From NCBI GenBank assembly GCA_021018995.1, contig CM037597.1, positions 9,065,299 to 9,129,298 of the forward strand: a stretch of 64,000 nt of DNA, read 5' to 3'. Below the pieces are notes generated by a model, which made no database searches, had not been told where the DNA came from, and saw only the letters and a list, made by a program, of their open reading frames with translations. The stretch is from Chloranthus sessilifolius. Taxonomy: Eukaryota; Streptophyta; Magnoliopsida; Chloranthales; Chloranthaceae. The translations under genes were made by a program, and so were the position numbers. Position 1 is the stretch's first letter. Every line of letters starts with the position of its first letter. Shown in pieces: positions 24,906-35,868 of the stretch.

Positions 24906-25813
24906 CAGGGACGGAGCCAAGGGAGGGCTAACAGGGGCCACGGCTCCCGCCACTTATTTAGTTTTTTCATCTTTTCTCTATTCCATTTCACCTATTTTTG
25001 AGGCGCCAGAGTAATTGGCCCCGTCCACCTTCTTTTTCAAAGTTTTCTCTCTTCTATCTTTTAGGCGTCTCTCTCTCTCTCTTATCTTTTAGGCGCCAAA
25101 CTAATTGGCCCAGTCCACTTTTTTTCTCAAAGTTCTCTCTCCTATCTTTTAGGTACCCTCTCTCTCTTTCCTATCTTTTAGGCCCCTCAACCAAACACTC
25201 TATTTCACTTTCTCTTATATTTTAGCAACAATAGTTAAACCATCCTAGTACAACTTCTCTTATCAAAATATATTTAAGAAAACTCTCTCTCTCTCTCACT
25301 CTTTCCACTTTTCTCAAATGTCATTTTGCAAATCATTCTTCAGCCACTTGATTGTCTCATAAGAATATTAAAAAATAAATTAATCATCAGAATTCCTACA
25401 ACCTCATGAAGCATAAGAATTCATCATATTTATAAATTCAAATCGAAAATTTTCCTATTATTTTATTAAAATATACTCTAAAAGTTAAAAATTAGGCTTA
25501 GCCCGTATAATATGACCCTCAACTATGGCAAAAAAATATTATTTTTTAAACATATTTTATAAGGTAGTTTTGAAAATAAAAGGGCGACTTAGACCTTAAA
25601 ATATATTGGTTGATTGAGTTGAAATTTGAACATATTAAAAAGTAATTGTTTTGTGATTTTTCTTTTATCTGTAATTTGTTAACAATGAATGAATGTTATT
25701 TTTATTCTTTATAATCTTAATATATTTCTCATTCATTCTTTGGCTCTTCTAGTTCGATATTTTTTTGTTTATACTTTAGCCCCCTTCTATGAAAGTTTCT
25801 GACTCCGTCCCTG
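24906..25813. mobile_element. hAT-type element with CAGGGACGGAG ends
   Basis: Starts CAGGGACGGAGCCA and ends TGACTCCGTCCCTG, its inverse with one change; subterminal GGGGGCT/AGCCCCC blocks also pair. Flanks ggtggggg and gatggaga differ at three G/A positions, consistent with an old 8-bp duplication. CAGGGRCGGA ends are common in plant hAT elements. A pyrimidine-rich stretch (CTCTCTCT, TATCTTTTAGGC repeated) lies at 25000-25310. No transposase was recognised. Confidence 0.75.
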
Positions 25814-26033
25814 GATGGAGAGCCCTAGCACCCAAACACATGTTGAGTGCCACGTGGAGTTGTAAAAGGGTGGTCCAAGACCTCATATTATCTTATGTGA
25901 GCAGGATGAAAAAGAAAGAGTGAAAGATACTAAAAAGAAGAGCTCACAATCTTTAGATCATAGGCTTCACATCACACGACATACATGGGTTCCATGTGCC
26001 CCATGAACCAAGTCACCTTACAATAATTTTAGA

Positions 26034-26421
26034 CAAGGTATAACTCGGGTATCGGTATCCGATATCGGTCCATGGGGGACCGATACGCATCATCGATACC
26101 GCCGGATGCATATCAATATCACCCGAGACAACGATACAGTGTTCTTTTTGTTTTTTGTTTTTGAAAAAAAATTAGAGTACAATAAGAGTACACCACACAT
26201 GTTAGATACGCTGTATCGGTCCATCAAATTGTTAGATTTTTTATTTTATTTTAAATAAATGTGAGATTTATAAGAAAAAAAAATTAAAATTGAAAGGTAT
26301 CGGCGGATACTGGTACTTGATATCGATACCTATCCTATACTAGTATCGGGGTAGTATCAGTATTGATTTATCGAAAAATTGATATATATCGCCGATACGT
26401 GTCGGTACCGGCTATACCTTG
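26034..26421. mobile_element. hAT MITE with CAAGGTAT ends
   Basis: Begins CAAGGTATAACTCGG and ends CCGGCTATACCTTG, with repeated GATACCGATAC/GTATCGGTATC palindromic blocks near both ends. Flanks attttaga and atttgaga match at 6 of 8. Partial relatives with the same GTATCGG blocks are near 8570-8650, 29745-29830, 39950-40065 and 41925-42010. Confidence 0.7.
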
Positions 26422-27090
26422 ATTTGAGAAGAGTTCATATTAGGTGAGTGGCTTGGGCATCAGGTGGCTGCTAACTTGAGTTAGCTTTTGTAATGTGTGC
26501 CACATGAAATTATTGTGTGTGCGTGTGATAGGTGTGCCATGTTCCAGATATTTTTGGCGCAAAAGATTGGGTCTTAAACTGATATCCCATTGTTTGATTC
26601 AAGGAATTCAAGCACTATCTAAAATTATATGTAAATCTGACCATTTTTTGTCATAATCTTTTCCACTAAAGTTCTTTACATCATGGCTCACTTATCCAAC
26701 ATAATGATGATCCATGTGGCTTACATCTCAAAAATGATCAAGTAGCAAGACGTGATGGTCCCACATTGGATAGAGATTTATCCCGAGGTTGGGCTAAGAG
26801 CGTGCAATCGGACCTTTCATGGAACGACGTGTTTTAGGTAGGGGATGGCAATACGTATTGCCTATGCCATGAACAAAATTGGGGCAAAGACTCAAGTCCA
26901 GAACCAGACAATATCGTTGGCATGTGAGTCCAAGTCGTTATAGAATGGTATTAAAGCCGATGACAGATCTTCTATAACATGAGAGGATTGTGATAGTCCC
27001 ACTTCAGATATTGACTTGTCGATATGTTTTTATACGAGTGAAAAGAGCTTGACAATGCTACTCTGCAACTTTGATGAACATAGTACTAAT

Positions 27091-27261
27091 CAAGGATCAA
27101 ATTTTCGGATTTTGTTTCGGTTTTGGGCTGGACTGAAACCGAAATTTCGAATTTTGGCCGAAAACTTCAATCCCATACAGTATGAACCAAAATTTTGGGT
27201 TTTCGGTTGTGCTTCGGTGAAGACCGAAACCGAAACATTTCGGCCAAAATTTTGAACCATG
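27091..27261. mobile_element. Short hAT MITE, perfect target duplication
   Basis: 171 bp, begins CAAGGATCAAATTTTCGG and ends CCAAAATTTTGAACCATG. It is flanked by a perfect octamer gtactaat (27083-27090 and 27262-27269). The termini are of the 9689-20233 family. Confidence 0.92.
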
Positions 27262-27812
27262 GTACTAATCATGACCTTTGAGTTGAAATAGGCTTAAATT
27301 ACCAATGAATAAGCCTTTGATGCCAGTTGATTTGAGCCATTTGATTGTATCGAGATTGATATCCTGAGATCGATTCATCTATCGCATCGTCTTCCTCTAT
27401 CGCTACCTACCACGTAAGTTTAACTACTAAATCCTGTCTTCTAGACTTCCAAGTAGAGCTCCACCTGTGCCACGATTATTTCACGAATCAAGTATGCTTA
27501 CTACACCCGAGTAACAGAAGGGGAGTCATTTCAAACCCGCTACCATGGGGAGCAAACCCAAGCCAAGGAAATATTTCTAAAAGGAACACAATTTTTTATA
27601 GACAAATTTGTAGGCAGCTTATGTGGCGTGACGCGACTGGCTGAAAATATAGTAGGCCCAAGCAATTCAGCCAATCACGTCACACCACACATGCTGATTG
27701 CAAAATTGTCCACCATTTATAGTTTTCCGGGAAGACAACTGCAAGGTTTTGAAAACATTTATATATCAACTATTTAAGCCCTACAACAACATTTAGAGAT
27801 ATATATCACCTT

Positions 27813-28844
27813 GGGCCTGTTTGGAGAAAAATACGGGAAACGTGGGAAAGTAAAATGATATTCCTATATTTTCCCGTGGATACCAAAGTTGTAGGAAATC
27901 ATGGGATTCCTTTGTTTCCCTTTGTTTGGATAATTATGTGTTTGGATACATATGAAAGAAATTGTAAGAAAATAACATATCCTAATAAAAAAAATAGTAA
28001 TAATATTACAAAAGATCATCCAAATTTAAAAAATAGCTACAATATCATTAAAATGACCATCCACATAAATTATCTGAAGAAAATATGAGAAAAGACATCC
28101 ACATAGAATATAAATGGTCATTGAAGACCAAAATGAAAAATACACATCCACTAAGCAAATCATTGTGGAAAATATATTCACATGAATAAGAATGCATCTC
28201 TTACTAAATATAAAGGAGATCTTACTAAATATAGAAGAGATGAAGAGAAAAAAATGAAAATTACATGGATCAATTTCATGTAGAAGAGATAAAGAAAACT
28301 GAAAAGTTTATGAATCAAGAAACTTTAAGAAAATATGATAGCGGAAGCAATGTCAGGACCATGACTAGCTTGAACGCGCGTAGCCAATCATGTCTTTGAT
28401 ACCATGTTAAAATTATAAAATAAAGAAGAAAAATAAGAATAAGATAAACGAGAGAAGTAGAAGATAGAAAGATAGAACAAATAAATTGAATTTACTGTGC
28501 TTTTCAATCATCTTATAAGAAAGTGTATAAATAAGATTACAAATATAATAGTCAACGATTACAATTGGTTTAAATAGCTACAATTGGTTGAGATAATTGA
28601 TGTGTGATAGTTATCAAATAAAATACACTCTAATAAGACCAGTGTTGGAGCGAAGGAAGAGTACGAAGGCTCGGAAGATAGAAAATTGAGGGACCTTCAT
28701 CATTTGTTCTCGGATTTTGATAGAAAATGCGAAAATAGTTTCTGATCCTTTGTATGTCATCCAAATAACGGGAATCTCGGTAATTTATTTACCGCATATG
28801 AGTGTTCTCTTATTTCCCCTTATTTTCTTTAAAACCAAACAGGC
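27813..28844. mobile_element. PIF/Harbinger (Tourist-like) element
   Basis: Begins GGGCCTGTTTGG and ends CCAAACAGGC, the classic Tourist/PIF termini, with GGGAAA and TTTCCC blocks just inside. No transposase was recognised. The 3-bp target duplication is not clear. Its interior contains an LTR-like fragment (28404-28650). Confidence 0.75.
28390..28650 (-). mobile_element. LTR-retroelement remnant
   Basis: On the minus strand an LTR-like end ATTTTATAATTTTAACA is directly followed by TGGTATCA, the start of an initiator-tRNA-Met primer-binding site. A related LTR-like sequence without the primer site lies in the opposite orientation near 32240-32637. Fragment only; family not determined. Confidence 0.45.
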
Positions 28845-29306
28845 TAACTAAAGTGTTAGAGCAATGACTATTTAAACCATAAACTAAAATGATTTAAAAT
28901 ATTTGTGAATCAATTAAGATATTTAATATCATCACCAGATAATTTAGCACTCAGCCACTCACCAAACATTAACCTTCACCATCCGATATCGGCTCTCTAA
29001 TATATAAGGTTGTAGATATCATTTTTTGACTACCCATATCCAGATGCACTAGTTGTCAGATGGTTTCAATCCTCTTATAAGCATGATTCTTTGACTTAGA
29101 TGTGCCAATGATGAGCTGATAGTTGGATTATTTGAATGGATAAAAATTTCATTATATCCACAAGAAATTTGATTGTCATGGCTTGAGCTATGTACACTAA
29201 TTAGCAGAGAAAAAGAAGAAGAAGAATTATGTACACTGGTTAGCACGGTCAAGATGTCATATGGCATAGAAAATTTGAAAGTGCACTTGCATATTGCAGG
29301 GAGTGT

Positions 29307-29674
29307 GGTTGCGTATGGCATAGCTCTTTGCTAGCTCCAGCCATAGCAGAGTTCACCTGCTTTAACAGGTTCCTATCCTCTTTGCTAAAATCATGATACC
29401 TGTTTTAGCAGGTATCCCTTCTCCTTAATAACTCCTTGCATAGTAAGATTTTATGCAAGATTTACCTATTTAGCAATTTTACCCTCCTCTCTACTCGCTC
29501 CTTGACAAAGCAAATTTTATTTGCTCTGATAGGGAGTTAGTAGGGAGCAGGGAGGTTGTTGTTACAGTAGGTAAATCCTTCTTTGAAGGGAGTTAGAAAA
29601 GAAAATGGGAGCCAACTAAAGCAGGTGAACTCCGCTCTGGCAGGAGCTAGCAAAGAGCTATGCCATACCCAGCC
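29307..29674. mobile_element. Tourist-like MITE, 3-bp target duplication
   Basis: Starts GGTTGCGTATGGCATAGC and ends GCTATGCCATACCCAGCC; inverted similarity extends about 60 bp (TTTGCTAGCTCC, AGAGTTCACCTGCTTTA). It is flanked by tgt on both sides. The second copy (49508-58936) has tta on both sides, so the duplication is 3 bp in both cases. Confidence 0.85.
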
Positions 29675-30251
29675 TGTGTCACTTCAGGAGCAACACTTGG
29701 GAAATAAATCTCACACAAAAAATCACTTACATTTGTTAATTCTAAGGTAAAAATATTGGTATTGGGTACCGATCCTCCACGAATCGGCCTATTTATATAT
29801 AAAAAATAATAATTAAATATATAGGTATTGACTGGTATCAGATATGTATCAAAATTTTCAGTTTCGGTCTAAATTTTTAGTTTCGGTTTCGATTTCGGTC
29901 CATATTTTGGCCGATATTTTAATCCTTGGGTAAGATAGGAAGCAAATGTTTTGTAATTGTTTGGTTAAGATTGGAAGATATGACCGGCCTCATGCCCAAC
30001 AACGGGAGAGGAATGGATAGCAACTGAGCTATCGCCTCATCGGTTGAGTATATGTTTTGTATTACCAAATTAGTGAAAGTTATAAAACATAATTCTATTC
30101 ATTTGCGCCCGCATTAAATATTTGTGCATCATCGAAGGTTTGGGTACCTAATGTTATCTTCTTGAAAGGGACCAGTTGGATATGTGCCAGCCATTGATGT
30201 GATGACAATTGGTTCTTCTCGTCCACATACTACCAGATCTTTATTAGGTAT

Positions 30252-30652
30252 TAGAGCCATTAATTACACACGTTTTTCAAGTGATTGTACCTAATTTAAA
30301 AGAAATATTTATAAGTTTGAAAACCTCTACTATATGAAAACACTGTCTGAGTCCGATTGATTTGAAGGCCATGATTTAAAGATATTAAATACAAAAGATT
30401 AGAATAAAATATAATTTTTATTATTTGATTAAATGGAATAAAAGACTATTATATAATTCAACAATTGACTACAATAGATCATATGACGAGTATCGTATTT
30501 TGCTCCAATTTTATGTACCATAGATCTGTTGATCATGAGCTTCAAATCAGACGGCCCATATTAAATTTTTACATGTCACATGTCCCTAAAATTCCAAGTC
30601 TTTCTTTAAATTCGGTGCAATCACTTGAAAAACGTATGCAAGTAATGACTCC
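30252..30652. mobile_element. Mutator-like MITE
   Basis: Long inverted halves: ATTACACACGTTTTTCAAGTG on the left (first 20 bases considered) pairs with the inverse of CACTTGAAAAACGTATGCAAG region on the right. Flanks share ttaggtat (30244-30251 and 30654-30661). Same family as 38397-38812 and 45328-45724. Confidence 0.75.
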
Positions 30653-31284
30653 CTTAGGTATATTGCCATGGTAAAGCAAAGATTTTTTTTTTTCTTAATT
30701 TATAAATTCATGGTTACCAACTCGGAAATGGGGGAGAAATAGGCAAGGCAAAAAAGAGAAAAAAAATGTGCAGATTTTTTTAAAAAAATGGCAAGCATTT
30801 GATAAAAAATAATTAAAATATTTAAAAATATTAAATACTGTTTTGATAAAAATAAAAAGAATTTCAGGAAAAATTGTAGAAAACATATTTAAAACTTGAA
30901 AAATATAATTTTTTAAGTAATACAAGTATTTTTTTTAAAAATGCATTTTAAATAAATCTGTGACATTTAATAATAAAAAAGGGGAAATTTATCGGATCAA
31001 CAGATACACCTTTTTCGTCAGAGACCCTATATTTTCACCTTTATCCAAACCGACCAACTTTTAGCCAAGCCATTTTCAGCTAGCACAAAAAGTTCGTAAT
31101 ACTCCTTACACTTTTTTTTGTTCTACATGGTTTAAAATTTTAAATATATGCACTTTTCTATATTTATGCAGCATGAAATGGGATTTACGCCGTCTGATTT
31201 GAAGGTCACAATATAAAATTGATGGCGCCAAAGATAGACACGAAAAAAGGCGATATCGCCTCTTTAAAAAAAAAAAAAATTTAA

Positions 31285-31545
31285 AACAATCGATGGCCAC
31301 TCTTAAAACAGTCGATGACGATTCTTAAAACAATCGATAGCGACTCTTAACACAGTCGGTACTGATTTTTTTTTAACAGTCGATGGCGACTGTTTTCACA
31401 GTCGGTGCCGACTGTCTAAACAATCGATGACGACTCTTAACACAATCGGTACCGACTGTGTTAAGAGTCGCCATCGATTGTTTTAAGAATCGTCATCGAC
31501 TGTTTTAAGAGTCGCCATCAATTATTTTAAATTATTTATTTATTA
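31285..31545. repeat. Palindrome array GTCGATGGCGACT / CAGTCGGTACCGACTG
   Basis: Units of about 22 bp, made of (A)CAGTCGGTACCGACTGT or AATCGATGGCGACTCTTAA, alternate in both orientations, so that the array is itself a larger palindrome centred near 31415. It fills the core of FB3. Confidence 0.9.
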
Positions 31546-31692
31546 TTATTATTTTTTAAGAGGCGATATCGCCTTTTTTTCGTATCTATCTTTGGTGCCA
31601 TCGATTTTATATTGTGGCCTTCAAATCAGACGGCATAGATCCCGTTTCACACCGCATAAATATAAAAAAATGCAAATATTTAAATTTTTAAA

Positions 31693-31982
31693 GGGCACTT
31701 TAGAAAAATAACCTTGAAAAACAAACGTTTTAACAAAACAACGCCGAACTTAAACGTTTGAAAAAAAGTGCTTTCACGGTTTTCAGAACTTCAAAAACCC
31801 GTGAAAGCACTGTTTAAAAAAAACATTAAAAAATAGTGTTTTTGTTGATTTTTGAAGTTCCATAAACCGTGAAAGCACATTTTTTTAAAACGTTTAAGTT
31901 TGGAGTTATTTTGCTAAAACGTTTACGTTTGGAGTTATTTTGCTAAAACGTTTGTTTTTCAAGGTTGTTTTTCTAATTATCC
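31693..31982. mobile_element. Small foldback nested in the right arm of FB3
   Basis: Starts GGGCACTTTAGAAAAATAAC, then CCTTGAAAAACAAACG; ends CGTTTGTTTTTCAAGG followed by TTGTTTTTCTAATTATCC. An inner inverted pair is GTGCTTTCACGGTTTT and AAACCGTGAAAGCAC. It splits the aaattttnaa block of the FB3 arm, which is left on both sides as an imperfect 9-10 bp duplication. Confidence 0.8.
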
Positions 31983-32239
31983 AAATTTTGAATCATATAG
32001 AACGAAAAAAAAGTGTAAGAAGAGAATTTCGGACTTTTTTTGCTAGCTAAAAATGGCTTGGCTAAAAACTGGTCAGTTTGGATAAAGGTGAAAATATAGA
32101 GCCTCTGACGAAAAAGGTATATCTAACAGGATCGATAAGGTAAATTTCTCATAAAAAAAGTATTTTAAACATGTTTATCACGTTTTATGCAGAAACAATT
32201 CATTTAAACGAAAAATGCCGATTTTTATTAGAATATACC

Positions 32240-32637
32240 TTATTAGATAACTATCAACTTACCATATCCACTTACTCATGTTCATTCTCACTTCTAGAAA
32301 ATCACTGACGGTTATATTTGTAATCTTATTAAACCGTAAACAATGTAATCGGTTGTGGCCATGTTTCTTCTTCTCTCGTTCATTCTTTTTATTTTATAAG
32401 ATGACTGAGATGCGACAGTGATGGACTTTATAGACAAGCAGTAGTCACCAACAAGGAAGATTGAGTTTGAGAGATATATCGTGAATCTCTGTTATTACGT
32501 AATTGCGCAACTATCCACTTACCCATGTTCATTCTCACTTCTAGATAGCTATAAATAATATAATCGATTGTAGCCATTTGTCTTTTTCTTCTCTCGTTCA
32601 TCTTCTTCTTATTTTCTTTTGTATTTTATAATTTTAA
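32240..32637 (+). mobile_element. Possible solo LTR remnant
   Basis: The right part (CTTCTCTCGTTCATCTTC, then TTTTATAATTTTAACA) is the inverse relative of 28404-28460, which is followed by a primer-binding-site start. A similar CTTCTCTCGTTCATTC block also lies at 32368-32388, so the segment is internally repeated. Age and limits uncertain. Confidence 0.35.
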
Positions 32638-32639
32638 CA

Positions 32640-34210
32640 ATTTCCGTAACTATGGTTAACAGGTCATCCTTGTGAACAATGAGTGAACCTAATAGGGTAT
32701 AATGGTATATGATATTTTAACTCATCATGTGTTACTTCTCAATTTGGGGATACACTTAAGTTGCAAAACCGAGACCTGCAAGACCGAGGGTAGTTTTTAG
32801 GGCTTTCTAGAATTGGGTACCTTTATTTTTAACTTAAGATTCTTTCTTCTCAACTTGAGTTTTATGTTTTTATACTGTTGACTAATTTAAATTAGATGGT
32901 GGAAATCATTTTTTATCTTAATCTTTGCCACAGTAGATCTTGAGATCATGGTCCTACAATTAAACGGTTAGATTTTTAATTCTTCGAGACAAACATTTCA
33001 AGCGGACTATAGAGAATTTGGTTTGTTTAAACGAAAAATGCCAATTTCAGTAACTATGGTTAGTTGGTATTAGGTTGACCATCCCTGTGAACAATGAGTG
33101 AACCTAATAGTATATATGATACTTTAACTCATTATGTGTTAGGTCTCAATTTCAGGATACCGTTAAGTTGCAAGACCAAGACCACGTTCGAGGGTAGTTT
33201 TTATAGCTTTCTAAAATTCAGTCTTTTATTATTAACTTAAGAATCTTTCTCCTCAACTCAAGTTTTATGTCCTTAAACTGTTGACTAATTTAATCAGACG
33301 ATGGAGATCGTTTTTGTCCTAATCTTTGATGCAGTAGATTTTGAGATCATGATCCTCCAATCAGACGATTAGATTTTTATTTCTTCGAGACAGACATTTC
33401 AAGTGGACTATAGAAAATTCGGTTTGTTTAAATGAAAAATGCTAATTTTAATAACTTTGGTTAGTTGGTATTAGGTTGACCATCCTTGTGAATAATGAGT
33501 GAACCTAATAGTGTATATGACACTTTAACTCATTGTTTGTGAGGTCTTAATTTGGGGATACACTTAAGTTGTAAGACCAAGATCAATTTTGGGGGTAAGT
33601 TTTTAGGGCTTTCTAGAATTCAGTACCTTTATTTTTAACCTAAGATTATTTTTTCTCAACTCGAGTTTTATGTCCTTAAACTGTTGACTAATTTAAATCA
33701 GACGATAGAGATTATTTTTTGTCCTAATCTCTGACGCAGTAGATCTTGAGATCATGGTCCTACAATCAGATGGTTAGACTTTTAATTCTTCGTGACAGAC
33801 ATTTCAAGAGGACTAGAGAGAATTCGGTTTATGATTAATTGGTATTAGGTTGACCATCCTTGTGAAGAATGAGTGAACCTAATAGTGTATATGATACTTT
33901 AACTCATTATGTGTTAGCTCTCAATTTCGGGATACACTTAAGTTGCAAGACCAGGACCAAGACCACGTTCGAGGGTAGTTTTTAGGGTTTTCTAGAATTC
34001 AGTACCTTTATTTTTAGCTTAAGATTCTTTCTCCTCAACTCGAGTTTTACATCCTTAAATTATTGACTAATTTAAATCAGACGATGGAGATCGGTTTTTG
34101 TCCTAATCTTTGACGCAGTAGATCTTGAGATCATGGTCCTACAATCAAACGATTAGATTTTTAATTCTTCAAGACAGACATCTCAAATAGATCAGAGAGA
34201 CTTCGATTTT
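32640..34210. repeat. Tandem array, about four units of 380-403 bp
   Basis: Landmark ttgactaattta recurs at about 32878, 33281, 33684 and 34063 (steps near 403, 403 and 380). Each unit has the blocks accatccttgtgaa, aacctaatagtgtatatgat, gatacacttaagttgcaaga and gagatcatggtcctacaatc. Units differ by scattered changes. The last block resembles one half of the palindromic MITE type, so a MITE fragment was part of the unit before amplification. Confidence 0.9.
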
Positions 34211-34739
34211 TTTGATTGCGTCGAATTAAGAATTGCAAACTTGAATTCGAACCGGCAAACTAAGTAATTTTGCAGTACACCGCGCTAAGTAACATGACAC
34301 TTAGGATCACTTTTTAGAATGTGTGCCACATGAAATTATCAAGTGTGCCGTTTGATAGTTGCCTTGTGACTTAAAGATCTTGGATGCAAAAGAATAGTAT
34401 GAAAAAGTTATCCATCATTTAATTCAAATAAGTCAAACATCATTCAAAAGTGATTGTTACCATTAAAATTCATCATAACCTCTAATTTTAGATGACCTTT
34501 CATTGTTTTGTTCCCTTTGTATCATCCGATAGATTTCAGCTTCTCAACTAATCATTACCACCATAGATCTTTAGATTATGACATCAAATGACATAGAAGA
34601 AATAGTGCTTCCCCATGAGCATCATTATCATAACCTCCATCTATTTAGGGGTCAGTTTTGCAAGCCCTATTTCTTAATATGTAATGAATTTTTTTTTGGA
34701 TGAGACAATTCAATGTTTTACATTTTAAACGAGAGGTTA

Positions 34740-35065
34740 CTCTCCTTAAAACTATTGGTTGGCTTAGATCACATGAAGGAGATCATTTTTTTGTCCTAAT
34801 CATCCACACAATGATTTTGAGATTATGACTCACTTATCAAATGGCCGGGTAGTGATTATAAGTAACAAACATCCACTAAAAGTGACTATGATCATGAGCG
34901 TACAATGAGAAGGGTTCTCGAATCACTTTAGCGGATGTGTTCCATGTAGAATTAACTCTTGACCATTTGATAGGTGGGTCATGATCTCAAAATCTATTTT
35001 AGAGAGACTGGGACAAAAAATTATTTTCATCCTTTTATTTAAGGCGGCAACGATTTTAATGGGTG
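34740..35065. mobile_element. Palindromic MITE
   Basis: Left half (TTGGCTTAGATCACATGAAG, ATTATGACTCACTTATCAAA) and right half (TTTGATAGGTGGGTCATGAT, TTATTTAAGGC) are inverted relatives around about 34890. No coding capacity. Confidence 0.7.
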
Positions 35066-35154
35066 AAAACCCTAGTTGTGATTGTAGAATCCTTTCGAGA
35101 ACTTGACATTATCTCTCCTCTTTTTCCATCCGTTCTTGGAACTCGAGTTCCAAG

Positions 35155-35395
35155 AGTATCAACACCCGACTTGACCCGGCCCGATATTTTAAAGGGTTGG
35201 GTACATAAACTTGACTTGTCAGGTAGGTCGGGCATGAGACATCGACTTGACCTTTCGGCCGGATTGATCAATACATCTTGTCGGGTCGATCCAATATTTT
35301 ATATGTAAAAAGTCAAAAAAATACATAGGGATATTTCATTGGGTTGGGTCGGGTCGGGTTTTCAGGTTGGGCGTGAGTCGGGTTGGGCATAAATT
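35155..35395. mobile_element. MITE-like repeat rich in GGGTCGGG
   Basis: CCCGACTTGACCCGGCCCGA at the left pairs with TTGGGTCGGGTCGGG at the right. Repeats of this composition are frequent non-autonomous hAT-like elements in plants. Limits and target duplication not determined. Confidence 0.45.
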
Positions 35396-35868
35396 TTCAC
35401 TCTAACTGCTCATATCATCTCATGCGCTTAGATTTCCTCGATGGCTTCGAGAAAACAACATTTAAAAAAAAAAACCTTTTTTGGTTTTCGCATATTCCTT
35501 GGTGATGATGACGATGCAGAATAGAGAAGGACCCCATTTAAACTCTGACTCCTCTTTCAAACCTCAATCTCTTTTCGCAGACTTCTCTTGTAAAATCTCT
35601 CTCTCCCCCCTTATTTGTTTTACCAGTTATATTTCCTTGTTGAATTTACTAATTCTCTTCAGAGGCATCATACGCCACCGAATCTTCAGTGGCAGTTCTT
35701 CACGAGATTCGGTGCGGGTGGGTCACAAGGGATGATGCTTCCGAACCCTAATGGATTGTTTCTTCTTAAATAAATCGATTTTTGGAGTTTAATTAATTAA
35801 TTATTTCTTCTTAATAAACTAATATTTTATTTAATTTTTCGCCAGGTTGTTTGAGAATTGTGAGAAAT

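Larger units (their letters stand above)
30982..32150. mobile_element. Foldback element FB3
   Basis: The left arm (30982-31285) and right arm (31550-31692 plus 31983-32150) are inverted copies: blocks TTTTTCGTCAGAG, TATATTTTCACCTTTATCC, GCCAAGCCATTTTCAGCTAG and GGCGATATCGCC occur in both in opposite orientation. Flanks ataaaaaag and taaaaaaag suggest a 9-bp Mutator-type duplication. The core (31285-31545) is an array of ACAGTCGATGGCGACT-like palindromic units. The right arm is interrupted by another foldback. No coding capacity. Confidence 0.85.

Noticed and set aside
28390-28650. A complete copia element in the Tourist-like element
   Set aside because: Only an LTR-like end and a primer-site start are visible; no coding part or second LTR was found.
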